DNA of 64,000 nt from contig CAJUNH010000001.1 of NCBI GenBank assembly GCA_910587795.1, forward strand, positions 62,001 to 126,000, written 5' to 3'. The notes beneath the pieces were generated by a model, which saw only the letters and a list, made by a program, of their open reading frames with translations, searched no databases and was not told the origin of the DNA. Position numbers and translations under genes: made by a program. Of this stretch, positions 41,452-49,985 are shown piece by piece; position 1 is the first letter of the stretch, and each line of letters opens with the position of its first letter. This DNA comes from an uncultured Christensenellaceae bacterium (lineage in GTDB: Bacteria; Bacillota; Clostridia; Christensenellales; CAG-314).

Positions 41452-43440
41452 GTGAAAGTTTGGCTTCCCAAGGAAATCGGCTTTTGTAACGGAGTATCTT
41501 CCGCTGTACAAAAAGCGCTCAATCTTGACGTTAAAGCATACTGTTTGGGGCAGATTGTGCACAATAAACAGGTGACATTAACGTTAGAAAATCACGGCAT
41601 TATCTTCGTCGACAGCATAGACGACGTACCGGACGGGGCTACATTATTGATACGTGCGCACGGAGTGGGAAAAAGCGTATACGACGAGGCGGAACGGCGG
41701 AATATTAAAATCGTCGACGCAACGTGTCCTTCGGTAAAAGCCGTACAAAAAAAAGCTTACGACTATCATCGCAAAGGCTATAAAATAGTGCTTATCGGCG
41801 ATGCGCGGCACCCCGAAATTATAGGCGTAAACGGGTGGTGCGATAATTCGGCGGTGATTTTTGACGGCAAAAGCCGTTTGACGTTGGAAGATTGCGATAA
41901 GGCGTTGATAATGTTTCAAACAACTTACGACTCGCGGTTTTTTGAAAAAAGTCTGCAAAATATTTCTACATACCGCGTTAAAACGCTTGAATTATTTAAT
42001 ACAATTTGTTATAATACATTACAAAGGCAGAATTATGCCCAAATGCTATCTTCAAGATGTGACTTGGCAATAGTCGTTGGCGACGTTAACAGTTCTAACA
42101 CAAAAAGGCTGTACGAAATTACTTCGCAAAATTGTCGAACAATCTTAACTGACGGTTCAGCGTGTGATTTTGACTTGGAAAATTGTAAAGATGTCTGCAT
42201 ATTGGCGGGCGCATCAACTCCAAAAGAGTTGTGCGAGGAGGTTTTAAGAGTAATGATTGAAAATGCAAAAGATACTGTTTCGGTAGAAACGGTAGCAAAC
42301 GATGTGACGGTCACCGAGCATAAAGCAATGAACAAAGACGAAGCAATGCTTGCCAAAGCCGTATCCGACATGAAAGAAGGTCACAGATATAAGCTTGGTC
42401 AAAAAGTTAAATGTCGCGTTGTATTGGTTAGTGACGACGGTGTGTACGTAAGTATTCCCAGTTCCAAAAAGGAAGGTTTTATTCCTAATGCGGAGTTGGC
42501 ACTTGACGGTGAATACCAACAAGTTAAAGATACTCTCAGTACCGATTCCGTATTGGAGTGCGCCGTTATATCGGTAGATAAAGGCATTGCCTTATCTAAA
42601 AAGGTTATAGACGAAAGATATAAGGACGACGCCCTTGTTGCAGACATTAAGGAAGGAAAAGAATTTACCTGCTTAATGACGAGAGTAGGCAAGGAGTGTT
42701 TAACCGGAAAATTAGGCAGCTATACGGTAATTGTCCATGCTTCGCAAATTAAAATCGGGTATGTTAAGAACCTTGAAGCTTACGTTGGAAAAACGTTGCG
42801 TTTGGTTGTTAGCGGTGTAGATAAAGTAGATGATAACAAACGCGTGATTTTTGCAAGTCAAAAGACGATTTTGCTTGCGGAAAAGAAAGCTCGCGAGGAC
42901 GAATTTTGGAATAATATTGAAGTCGGCGAAATTGTCGAAGGTAAAGTTTTGCGTTTTGCGTCCTTCGGTGCGTTTGTAAGCGTACGCGGCTTTGATTGTT
43001 TGGCGCACACAAGCGATTTGGCGTGGGAACACGTTAAAGGACCTCAGGATGTTTTAAATGTGGGGCAGGTGTGCGAATTTGTAGTCTTGGCGCTTGATCG
43101 CGATAAGAACAGAGTTTCGTTGGGATACAAACAACTTCAACCTCAACCTTGGCAAGTGGCGGAAGAGAAATTCCCTATCGGCGCAGTTGTAACAGGTAAG
43201 GTTGCACGTATAATGCCGTTTGGCGCGTTTGTGGAACTTGACAGTCATATAGACGGTTTATTGCATGTTTCCAACGTATCTTGGGAGTGGCTTGACGATA
43301 TTAATAAAGCTTTAAAAGTCGGCGATGAAATCGAAGTGCAGGTTATGGAATTTGATGCTGACAATAAGCGCATTACATTGTCGCGTAAGGCATTGCTGCC
43401 CCGTCCCGAAGGTGTTGAAACGCCTAAAACAGAGGACTGA
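41452..43440 (+). CDS. ispH: IspH (HMBPP reductase) fused to ribosomal protein S1
   Basis: 662 residues, a two-part fusion. Residues 1-285 are IspH with the three [4Fe-4S] cysteines Cys12, Cys92 and Cys186 and active-site His37 and His70 (RAHG). It makes IPP and DMAPP in the last step of the MEP pathway. Residues about 310-645 hold four S1 RNA-binding repeats; the last two (KVLRFASFGAFVSV, KVARIMPFGAFVEL) are closest to the consensus. Such fusions are well known in Clostridia. The GTG start lies 11 bases after GGGAGGGAGG. rpsO follows after 92 bases, keeping S1 and S15 together. Confidence 0.95.
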   Translation: MKVWLPKEIGFCNGVSSAVQKALNLDVKAYCLGQIVHNKQVTLTLENHGIIFVDSIDDVPDGATLLIRAHGVGKSVYDEAERRNIKIVDATCPSVKAVQKKAYDYHRKGYKIVLIGDARHPEIIGVNGWCDNSAVIFDGKSRLTLEDCDKALIMFQTTYDSRFFEKSLQNISTYRVKTLELFNTICYNTLQRQNYAQMLSSRCDLAIVVGDVNSSNTKRLYEITSQNCRTILTDGSACDFDLENCKDVCILAGASTPKELCEEVLRVMIENAKDTVSVETVANDVTVTEHKAMNKDEAMLAKAVSDMKEGHRYKLGQKVKCRVVLVSDDGVYVSIPSSKKEGFIPNAELALDGEYQQVKDTLSTDSVLECAVISVDKGIALSKKVIDERYKDDALVADIKEGKEFTCLMTRVGKECLTGKLGSYTVIVHASQIKIGYVKNLEAYVGKTLRLVVSGVDKVDDNKRVIFASQKTILLAEKKAREDEFWNNIEVGEIVEGKVLRFASFGAFVSVRGFDCLAHTSDLAWEHVKGPQDVLNVGQVCEFVVLALDRDKNRVSLGYKQLQPQPWQVAEEKFPIGAVVTGKVARIMPFGAFVELDSHIDGLLHVSNVSWEWLDDINKALKVGDEIEVQVMEFDADNKRITLSRKALLPRPEGVETPKTED

Positions 43441-43532
43441 TTTTAAATAGTTTGCTACCGTTTACTACGCAATTAGACGACTCCGACTTTTTGCGTTGTT
43501 TGCGGCAAATATAATAAAGGAGAAAAAGAATT

Positions 43533-43793
43533 ATGGAAATGACAAAGCAAGAAATTATTGCTAAGTTCGGCAGAAAGGAAGGCGATACCGGTTCGCCTGA
43601 GGTTCAAATTGCTTTACTTACGGCACGTATTAACCACTTGACAGAGCACTTGAGAACACATCAAAAGGATCACCACTCAAGACGCGGATTGCTTCAAATG
43701 GTTGGTCGCAGAAAGGGCTTGTTGGACTATCTGAAGCAAACGGATATTGAAAAATACCGTAAGATTATTGCTGATTTGGGACTTAGAAAGTAA
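43533..43793 (+). CDS. rpsO: 30S ribosomal protein S15
   Basis: 86 residues. GDTGSPEVQIALLTARINHLTEHL and HHSRRGLLQMVGRRKGLLDYL are S15 signatures. It binds the central domain of 16S rRNA. The ATG follows AAAGGAG at 10 bases. In other bacteria S15 represses its own translation through the leader; the 92-base upstream gap has no recognised fold. The rpsO-pnp order is conserved. Confidence 0.97.
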   Translation: MEMTKQEIIAKFGRKEGDTGSPEVQIALLTARINHLTEHLRTHQKDHHSRRGLLQMVGRRKGLLDYLKQTDIEKYRKIIADLGLRK

Positions 43794-43803
43794 TTCCAGA
43801 ACG

Positions 43804-43842
43804 AAGGATATCGGACGAGTTTCTTCGCCCGTTATCCTTTTT
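43804..43842 (+). terminator. Terminator between rpsO and pnp
   Basis: AAGGATA...CGG.CGA pairs with TCG.CCG...TATCCTT, a long imperfect stem running into TTTTT. Confidence 0.85.
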
Positions 43843-43930
43843 CTATTATTGTAATGTTAAGCAAATATGTGTTGGCATAACTTTGCTGTCGGTTGCTATA
43901 AGATTGTGCTAATGATATTTTGTTATATAT

Positions 43931-43966
43931 TATAATTTGGTTTTATAAAGCCGCATGAGTGGCTTT
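43931..43966 (+). promoter_or_regulatory. Promoter -10 and leader hairpin before pnp
   Basis: A TATAAT (43931-43936), without a good -35, is followed by a small hairpin AAAGCC/GGCTTT (43947-43966) and four more T. The hairpin sits in the short pnp leader and could act as an attenuator or a processing site. Confidence 0.35.
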
Positions 43967-44001
43967 TTAGGTAATAAAAGGAAGGAGAAAAAAGAAAGAA
44001 A

Positions 44002-46125
44002 ATGGAAAAATTTAGAAAAAGTAAAGGAAAAATCGGTAACAGGGAATATTATGTTTTTGAAACTGAAATCGGCGGACGTACTGTATCCGTTGAGGTTGGC
44101 AAATATGCCGAACAAGCAAACGGCTCGTGTATGGTGTCCTGCGGCGAAACTGTCGTAATGACGAACGTTACGCTGGCGGCAAAACCCCGCGACGGTATCG
44201 ATTTCTTCCCTTTGGGAGTTGATTTTGAAGAGAAAATGTATTCTGTCGGTAAAATTCCCGGCGGATTTAAAAAGAGAGAAGGGAGAGCAAGCGACAAGGC
44301 AATACTTACATCGCGCCTTATTGACAGACCTATTAGACCGTTGTTTCCCAAAGGATTTTTAAATGACGTATCAGTCGTGGCGACCGCAATGTCGGTAGAG
44401 CCAGATATTCAACCGGAAGTTTATGCTATGATGGGCAGCTCGATTGCGTTATCGATATCGGACATTCCATTTGCCGGTCCTACAGGTAGCGTTGTCGTAG
44501 GCTATGTTGACGGAAAATATATAATCAACCCTACGCAAGATCAAAAGGAAAAGAGCCGTTTGCATCTTAATCTTGCAGGCACAAAAGACGCTATTATGAT
44601 GGTTGAAGCGGGCGCAAACGAAGTTTCCGAAAAGGAAATGTTGGATGCGATTTTATTCGGTCACGAAGCTATAAAAGAGCAGTGCGAGTTTATCGAATTT
44701 ATTTGCAAGACGGTAGGCAAACCTAAAAAGGATATAGAACTGCATTTACCTTCTAATGCAAGCGAGGAAATTATCCGTCCTTATGCGGACGCTATGCTTA
44801 CGGAAGCATTAAAAACGTTTGACAGATACGAGCGTCAAGCTAACCAAGACGAAGTTGAGCGTAAAGTTACCGAACATTTTGCCGAAACCAATCCCGAAGT
44901 TGTGGCTGAAATAGGCGACGTACTCTACAAGATGACAAAGGAGAAAGTTCGTGCGCGTATTTTAAACGAAGGTATCCGTCCCGACGGCAGAAAACTTACT
45001 GAAATCCGTCCTATTTGGTGCGAGGCAGGTGTATTGCCCAGAGTACACGGCAGCGGCGTGTTTACCCGCGGAATGACGCAGGTTATAACAACTGCAACTT
45101 TGGGAACGATTAGCGAAGTTCAAAAATTAGAAAACTTGGACGATAACGATGCTTTTAAGCGTTATATGCATCATTATAATATGCCCGGCTATTCTACCGG
45201 AGAAGCTAAGCCTTTGCGTAGTCCCGGTCGCCGTGAAATCGGGCATGGTGCGTTGGCTGAGAGAGCGTTAGACCCCGTGATTCCCAGTGAGGCGGAATTC
45301 CCGTATGCAATACGTACCGTTTCGGAAGTCGTCAGCAGTAACGGCAGTACTTCTCAGGCTAGTATCTGCGGTTCTACTCTTGCTTTGATGGACGCAGGCG
45401 TTCCTATTAAAGCGCCGGTTGCGGGTATTGCTATGGGGCTGATGAAGAGCGAAGACGGCAACAAAGTTGCAATTTTGAGCGATATTCAGGGATTGGAAGA
45501 TTTCCTCGGCGATATGGACTTTAAAGTAGCGGGTACAAGTCAGGGTATTACGGCAATTCAAATGGACATTAAAATTAAAGGAATTGATGAAAATATTTTG
45601 CGTACGGCATTGGAACAAGCCCGTCAAGGAAGATTGTTTATACTTGAACAAATGCTTAAAGTTTTGCCTGCTCCGCGTACTGAGCTGTCTAAATATGCGC
45701 CTAAGATTGTTTCGTTTAGTATCGACCCTGATAAAATAAGAGAAGTTATCGGCAGCGGCGGTAAAGTAATCAACAAGATTATAGACGAAACCGGTGTTAA
45801 AATCGATATTACAGACGACGGAACGGTATTTATTGCTACTGCAGATCAGGAAATGTCCGATAAGGCTAAAAAGATGGTTTTGGCAATAGCTAAGGACCCC
45901 GAAGTCGGCGAGGAATTTACGGGGAAAGTTGTGCGTATACTTGATTTCGGCGCATTTGTAGAACTTGCTCCGGGTAAGGACGGAATGATCCATATATCCA
46001 AACTTGCCAAAGAGCGCGTAGAAAAAGTTACGGATGTAGTAAATATCGACGATACGGTAGTTGTTAAAGTTATTAAGATTGACGATAAAGGACGTATCGA
46101 TCTTAAACTGGTTAAAAAACTGTAA
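44002..46125 (+). CDS. pnp: Polyribonucleotide nucleotidyltransferase (PNPase)
   Basis: 707 residues. Two RNase PH domains (first with DRPIRPLFPKGF; second with ATLGTISEVQ...PGRREIGHGALAERAL), then a KH domain (GSGGKVINKIIDETGVKIDI) and an S1 domain (GKVVRILDFGAFVEL) at the C-terminus. It degrades RNA 3' to 5' with phosphate. The ribosome site AAGGAG is 14 bases from the ATG, rather far, and the bases between are almost all purines. Confidence 0.97.
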   Translation: MEKFRKSKGKIGNREYYVFETEIGGRTVSVEVGKYAEQANGSCMVSCGETVVMTNVTLAAKPRDGIDFFPLGVDFEEKMYSVGKIPGGFKKREGRASDKAILTSRLIDRPIRPLFPKGFLNDVSVVATAMSVEPDIQPEVYAMMGSSIALSISDIPFAGPTGSVVVGYVDGKYIINPTQDQKEKSRLHLNLAGTKDAIMMVEAGANEVSEKEMLDAILFGHEAIKEQCEFIEFICKTVGKPKKDIELHLPSNASEEIIRPYADAMLTEALKTFDRYERQANQDEVERKVTEHFAETNPEVVAEIGDVLYKMTKEKVRARILNEGIRPDGRKLTEIRPIWCEAGVLPRVHGSGVFTRGMTQVITTATLGTISEVQKLENLDDNDAFKRYMHHYNMPGYSTGEAKPLRSPGRREIGHGALAERALDPVIPSEAEFPYAIRTVSEVVSSNGSTSQASICGSTLALMDAGVPIKAPVAGIAMGLMKSEDGNKVAILSDIQGLEDFLGDMDFKVAGTSQGITAIQMDIKIKGIDENILRTALEQARQGRLFILEQMLKVLPAPRTELSKYAPKIVSFSIDPDKIREVIGSGGKVINKIIDETGVKIDITDDGTVFIATADQEMSDKAKKMVLAIAKDPEVGEEFTGKVVRILDFGAFVELAPGKDGMIHISKLAKERVEKVTDVVNIDDTVVVKVIKIDDKGRIDLKLVKKL

Positions 46126-46142
46126 AATAAATTGCTTGTGAT

Positions 46143-46178
46143 TTACCCTGCTTGTTTATTGCAAGCGGGGTAATTTTT
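46143..46178 (+). terminator. Terminator of pnp
   Basis: TTACCC.GCTTG and CAAGC.GGGTAA arms (one T-G pair in the middle) followed by TTTTT. Confidence 0.85.
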
Positions 46179-46320
46179 CTTTGCTGATTTAGTATTGGTA
46201 TTTACGTATGGATTGCAAGTAAAGCAAGTTTGTTTGCGTTAGTGCAAAAATAATAATACAAATCGTATTTTTAAGTGTAATTTGCCGATTTGAATTAATA
46301 TATTAATTTAGGTGAATTAT

Positions 46321-47058
46321 ATGGAACGGAAAGTTTTTACGCATATTGTTGCTAATGTAATTTTGTTAGTGTTGCTTGTCGGCGTTGCGTCTATAGGTTT
46401 TATAGGTGCGACGACTAACGTATTTAAAAGTACCGATACAAGCCCGATTTACCGCGGTATAGGCGAAAAGCAGGTAAGCTTAATGATTAACGTATACTGG
46501 GGTACGGAATATCTTGACGATATGTTGGCAATATTTGACAAGTACGGTATTTCAACAACATTTTTTGTTGGCGGCAGTTGGGTTGCTCAATATCCCGAAA
46601 TGTTACAAAAAATTGTTGATGCCGGTCACGAGGTAGGTAATCACGGTTTTTACCACAAGGACCATTCTAAATTAGACTATGAGTCTAATTTACAGGAAAT
46701 TAAGTCTTGCGGTAAATTGGTTTTTGAATATAGCGGTGTTAACATGACGTTATTTGCTCCGCCGAGCGGTTATTATTGCAATGCTACGCTAAATGCTGCA
46801 AAGGAATGTAATAATAAAGTTATTATGTGGTCGCGCGATACTATTGATTGGCGTGATAAAGACGCGGAAACGGTTTTTACGCGTGCAACTAAAGATACCG
46901 ATAGCGGAGAATTGATATTAATGCACCCGACTAAGCATACGCTTTCAGCATTGGAGCGCATAATTAAATATTATACCGAAAAGGATTTTTCAATTGTCAC
47001 GGTAAGTAAAAATATAGGAGAAATATGGACTACTTCAAACAATATCCCAGTGGATTAA
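46321..47058 (+). CDS. ylxY: YlxY-like polysaccharide deacetylase family protein
   Basis: 245 residues from ATG 46321, five bases after AGGTGA. One N-terminal membrane segment, then a NodB-homology domain: HGFYH metal motif, PPSGYY, SRDTIDWRD and LILMHP. The first NodB motif, normally containing the catalytic Asp, reads INVYWG, so activity may be altered. In Bacillus ylxY lies between pnp and mlpA exactly as here, which supports the name. It would act outside the membrane on peptidoglycan or another glycan. It overlaps mlpA by 34 bases. Confidence 0.88.
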   Translation: MERKVFTHIVANVILLVLLVGVASIGFIGATTNVFKSTDTSPIYRGIGEKQVSLMINVYWGTEYLDDMLAIFDKYGISTTFFVGGSWVAQYPEMLQKIVDAGHEVGNHGFYHKDHSKLDYESNLQEIKSCGKLVFEYSGVNMTLFAPPSGYYCNATLNAAKECNNKVIMWSRDTIDWRDKDAETVFTRATKDTDSGELILMHPTKHTLSALERIIKYYTEKDFSIVTVSKNIGEIWTTSNNIPVD

Positions 47059-48284
47059 GACTCGTAGCTAAACAATTAGATCATTTATATACCGTTACTG
47101 TAGGTGTGTTTATAGACGTGGGGTGCGTAAAAGAAACAGCCGAGAATAACGGTTTTTCGCATTTTATTGAACACCTGCTGTTTAAGGGTACACAGAAGAG
47201 AACCTCTCTCCAAATAAGCGAAGCGATTGACGATATAGGTGCAAGCATAAATGCTTATACGTCTAAGGATAATACTTGTTTTTATACAAAAAGCGCAGCT
47301 GTTGACTTAGAGGTATGTCTGGATATACTTGCGGATATGTATCTAAATGCAGCCTTTCCTGCGGATGAATTGGAGCGAGAGCGCGGTGTGGTGCTAGAGG
47401 AAATTAAAATGTGCGAGGATACGCCCGATGACGTTTGTGCCGACTTATCGGCAAAAGCGTTGTTTGACGGGCAGTCTTTGGGACAAACAATACTGGGTAA
47501 TCCAAAAAATATTAAATACTGTGACAGACATAGTATTAAAAATTTTAAAGAGAAATATTATATTCCAAACGCAACCGTTATTTCCGTGTGCGGTAAATTT
47601 GACTTTGATAAATTGGACAAGCTGATAGAGCGGTACTTTGAAAATAACTGTTCTAAGGGAAATTCGATTGCAGAAACTGAGCCGAAAGTAACTTATACGC
47701 ATAAAGTTTATCATTCGATTAAGCCTATTAATCAATCTCATTTGCAGTTGGCTTGGGGAGGATTTCCTTTTAACTCGCCCGAAAGCGCGGCTAATTCTAT
47801 GTTGGCTTCGGTGTTGGGCGGCGGAATGACCAGCCGTCTTTATCAATCGGTGCGGGAGAAAAACGGTCTCGCATATTCCGTATACGCATATCCTTCGGCA
47901 TATCTAAATGGCGGGTCATTTGAAATATACGTAGGTATGAGCCCTAAAAACAGTGTAAAAACATGCAGACTTATTTATGGCGAAATTAATAAATTGCTTG
48001 ATTATGGAGTAGCGCAGACCGAATTGGATAGAGCAAAAATTCAGGCTGTCAATTCGCTTTATATGGCAGTGGAAAGTCCTATGACGTTAATGCGTTTATA
48101 CGGACGTACATGGCTTAAATATAACGAGCGGTTTAGTGTGGAAAAAGATATAGAGAGGTATCGCTCTGTTAGTTTGGACGATATCAACAATGTTGCTGTA
48201 AAGGTTTTGAAGCAACCTAACGCCGCAGCATACGTTGGTCCCGACGGTATATTACAGCAATTAATGCCGTTAATCATGTTGTAA
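47025..48284 (+). CDS. mlpA: M16-family zinc peptidase (MlpA/YmxG type)
   Basis: 419 residues. The inverted zinc motif HFIEH (HxxEH) with downstream Glu in VVLEEIKMCED marks an active M16 peptidase half; the second, inactive half follows (HLQLAWGGFPFNS, then GLAYSVYAYPS). Bacillus MlpA influences processing regulation, but the substrate here is unknown. The start has an AGGAG site within ylxY. AT-rich inverted repeat TTGTAAA/TTTACAA covers its stop codon. The decayed prophage begins right after it. Confidence 0.92.
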   Translation: MDYFKQYPSGLRLVAKQLDHLYTVTVGVFIDVGCVKETAENNGFSHFIEHLLFKGTQKRTSLQISEAIDDIGASINAYTSKDNTCFYTKSAAVDLEVCLDILADMYLNAAFPADELERERGVVLEEIKMCEDTPDDVCADLSAKALFDGQSLGQTILGNPKNIKYCDRHSIKNFKEKYYIPNATVISVCGKFDFDKLDKLIERYFENNCSKGNSIAETEPKVTYTHKVYHSIKPINQSHLQLAWGGFPFNSPESAANSMLASVLGGGMTSRLYQSVREKNGLAYSVYAYPSAYLNGGSFEIYVGMSPKNSVKTCRLIYGEINKLLDYGVAQTELDRAKIQAVNSLYMAVESPMTLMRLYGRTWLKYNERFSVEKDIERYRSVSLDDINNVAVKVLKQPNAAAYVGPDGILQQLMPLIML

Positions 48285-48313
48285 ATAAAATTTTACAATA
48301 AAGCGTATTTGCT

Positions 48314-48502
48314 ATGGCAGAGGCGCAGCAGCGTCTTGTGGATAAAATAGAACAGCTGCCCGAACCGTATGCGACGGTGCTTACAAGGCGCTATATACAT
48401 TTGGAGCGGTTTGAGAAAATAGCCGTAGAAATGAACTACAGTTATTACTACCTTACAAAGCGTATGATGGCTGTTGCAATAAAAAAATACGTCGAGTTGT
48501 AA
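48314..48502 (+). pseudogene. C-terminal fragment of a phage sigma-like (ArpU/DUF1492-type) regulator
   Basis: 62 residues: LPEPYATVLTRRYIHLERFEKIAVEMNYS followed by a second helix. This reads as the region-4-like helix-turn-helix end of the small phage transcription regulators (ArpU/DUF1492) that control late genes. There is no ribosome site and the frame is closed just upstream, so the N-terminal half is missing. Part of the prophage remnant 48300-49650. Confidence 0.5.
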
Positions 48503-48619
48503 AGTTGTTACTTAATGTTACTTTTTATGTGCTAAAATGCTATCATCGAAGAATTTATGGCGATAGCGGAAAAACTGTCGCCTTTTGTATTGATAAAATT
48601 CTCTAATGGTGGTAAAATA

Positions 48620-49083
48620 ATGGCAGGTAATTTTATAGCAATGGTGTACGCCGTACTTAGAGATAAAGGCGTGGATACCAAAGGAATCGAGCCGGACGAA
48701 GCGGTAGCAAAATACGAGGAATTAACCGGCAAAACGGGACGTTACAGTACGAAAACGGGCGAACTCGAAGAAGATAATAAATCTAAAATAATCGTTCCTA
48801 AGGCTAGCGGTTTTAACCGTTCAAATACCAAAAGTCATTTGTCTCATGCAAAAGAAATGGGTTTGAACGAAAAGCAGTATATTAAGGCGGCGGAAGAGTT
48901 TTTTATAACAATGGCGATGGCGAAAAGTTCTTTTCACATCAGTGCGGACGGTTTTATAAATATGATAGCATTTCCCAGACTTGTGTTGTTACAGGTAAAG
49001 ATGGATGCATCCATACTTTTTTTAAGGTTAAACCAAGAGACTTTGATAGAATAATTAAACAGGATGAATTAGAGAAAATATGA
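48620..49083 (+). pseudogene. Frameshifted phage protein, possible nuclease-type toxin
   Basis: Frame one (ATG 48620, or 48557 without a clear ribosome site) encodes GVDTKGIEPDEAVAKYEELTGKTG, typical of small phage head-region proteins, then FNRSNTKSHLSHAKEMG and KQYIKAAEEF. At the six-T run 48899-48904 the sense continues in the -1 frame, from TAT at 48904, for 59 codons (GRFYKYDSISQTCVVTGKDG, then IHTFFKVKPRDFDRI) to a TGA at 49081-49083. The rebuilt stop overlaps the next ATG by 4 bases (ATGA). The C-terminal layout (His pair, Tyr, then a DG.I.T.F stretch) resembles small RNase toxins of the BECR type, but this is a weak inference. One T gained or lost would restore the gene. Confidence 0.6.
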
Positions 49084-49292
49084 AAAAGAAAGTTACATGT
49101 CCAATATGTGGAACAGAATTTGAGGGTGGCTCATTTGACGAATGTCCTTGTTGCGGTTGGGTATACCTTGGATTTGAAGTTGAGTTAGACCAAGACGAAC
49201 GCAATTTTGTAAACCTTATTAGCATTAAAGACGCGAAAGAACGATTTGCCCAAGGCAAAGATGTTTACGGTGACCCGTTGCCGAAAAAATAG
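49080..49292 (+). CDS. CPCC-like zinc-ribbon protein of the prophage remnant
   Basis: 70 residues. Two knuckles, CPICG (about 7-11) and CPCCGW (about 22-27), then LISIKDAKERFAQG, a pattern like the cysteine-rich CPCC family (PF14206). Likely binds zinc. It starts with an ATGA overlap to the rebuilt frame of the upstream gene, so the two were translated as a pair; this suggests a partner or immunity role. It appears intact. Confidence 0.6.
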   Translation: MKKKVTCPICGTEFEGGSFDECPCCGWVYLGFEVELDQDERNFVNLISIKDAKERFAQGKDVYGDPLPKK

Positions 49293-49314
49293 AATAGGAT
49301 AATAACAATAACGT

Positions 49315-49348
49315 AAAAGGCAACCACGTTTGAGCGGCTGTCTTTTTT
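49315..49348 (+). terminator. Phage-type terminator before the terminase gene
   Basis: AAAGGCAACC pairs with GGCTGTCTTT (one mismatch and one G-T pair) and is followed by TTT, typical of terminators inside prophages. Confidence 0.6.
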
Positions 49349-49374
49349 AATACTTAAAACAAGGAGGAGTGGCA

Positions 49375-49632
49375 ATGTTGACGCCGAAGCAAAAAGCCTT
49401 CTGCGAATACTACATTGGCGAGGCAAAACACAATGCAACACAGGCGGCGATTTTAGCAGGGTACAGTTCCAAAACGGCTCGAACGGTAGGAAGCGAGAAC
49501 CTTACAAAACCTGACATAAAAAAATATATAAAAAACTTTGAAAACAAAGCGTCTGCCTCCCGCATTGCCAGCGCAAGAGACATTTTGGAGTTTTGGACAA
49601 CGGGTAATGCAAAACGGAGAAAACAGTCTTAA
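49375..49632 (+). pseudogene. Truncated phage terminase small subunit
   Basis: 85 residues from ATG 49375 behind AAGGAGGAG. LTPKQKAFCEYYIGEAKHNATQAAILAGYSSKTARTVGSE is the DNA-binding N-terminal domain of phage terminase small subunits (Terminase_2 type), which recognise phage DNA for packaging. Family members continue for another 60-100 residues; here the frame breaks off after EFWTTGNAKRRKQ and no large subunit follows. It is the clearest evidence that 48300-49650 is a prophage remnant. Confidence 0.75.
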
Positions 49633-49737
49633 AGACCGTATAGCGGTGTATTCTGTAAAACATCTTTTTTTGTAAAATCAACTGTGAATAAAAAAGCATT
49701 TTAGAATTTTGCAGAAATTATTTTTTTGAATTTTAAT

Positions 49738-49797
49738 AAATGTGGCTGTTAAAGTGAAATGTAAACGGTGTGAATTGCTTTAACAGGCATTTTTTTA
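49738..49797 (+). terminator. Terminator upstream of ftsK
   Basis: AAATG...CTGTTAAAG pairs with CTTTAACAG...CATTT around a 23-base loop, followed by a T-run. It separates the prophage remnant from ftsK. Confidence 0.65.
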
Positions 49798-49835
49798 TGA
49801 TTATAATTTTCCTAAAATCATTAACCGTGTATTTG

Positions 49836-49864
49836 TTGATTATTTTTTTTCTATATTGTATAAT
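49836..49864 (+). promoter_or_regulatory. Promoter of ftsK-rimO-pgsA
   Basis: TTGATT (49836-49841), a 17-base spacer and TATAAT (49859-49864), about 115 bases before the gene. Confidence 0.8.
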
Positions 49865-49985
49865 ATACTTAATTATCGGCTATGACTGTTTTTGTCGGTT
49901 ATTTTGGTCGCGGCGGTAATATTATTATGTCGTTTATTTACAGCGTTGCGGCGCTGTTTGTTCTGTTAAGGGAGGTGTGGATTTG

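Noticed and set aside
45268..45993. 241-residue open frame on the minus strand
   Set aside because: It lies fully inside pnp, has no ribosome site and mirrors codon use of the real gene. PNPase is complete on the plus strand.
48899..48904. Six-T run as a programmed -1 frameshift site
   Set aside because: The preceding base is G, so the run does not form a proper slippery heptamer in the reading frame, and no stimulatory stem is evident. A simple indel in a decaying prophage is more likely.
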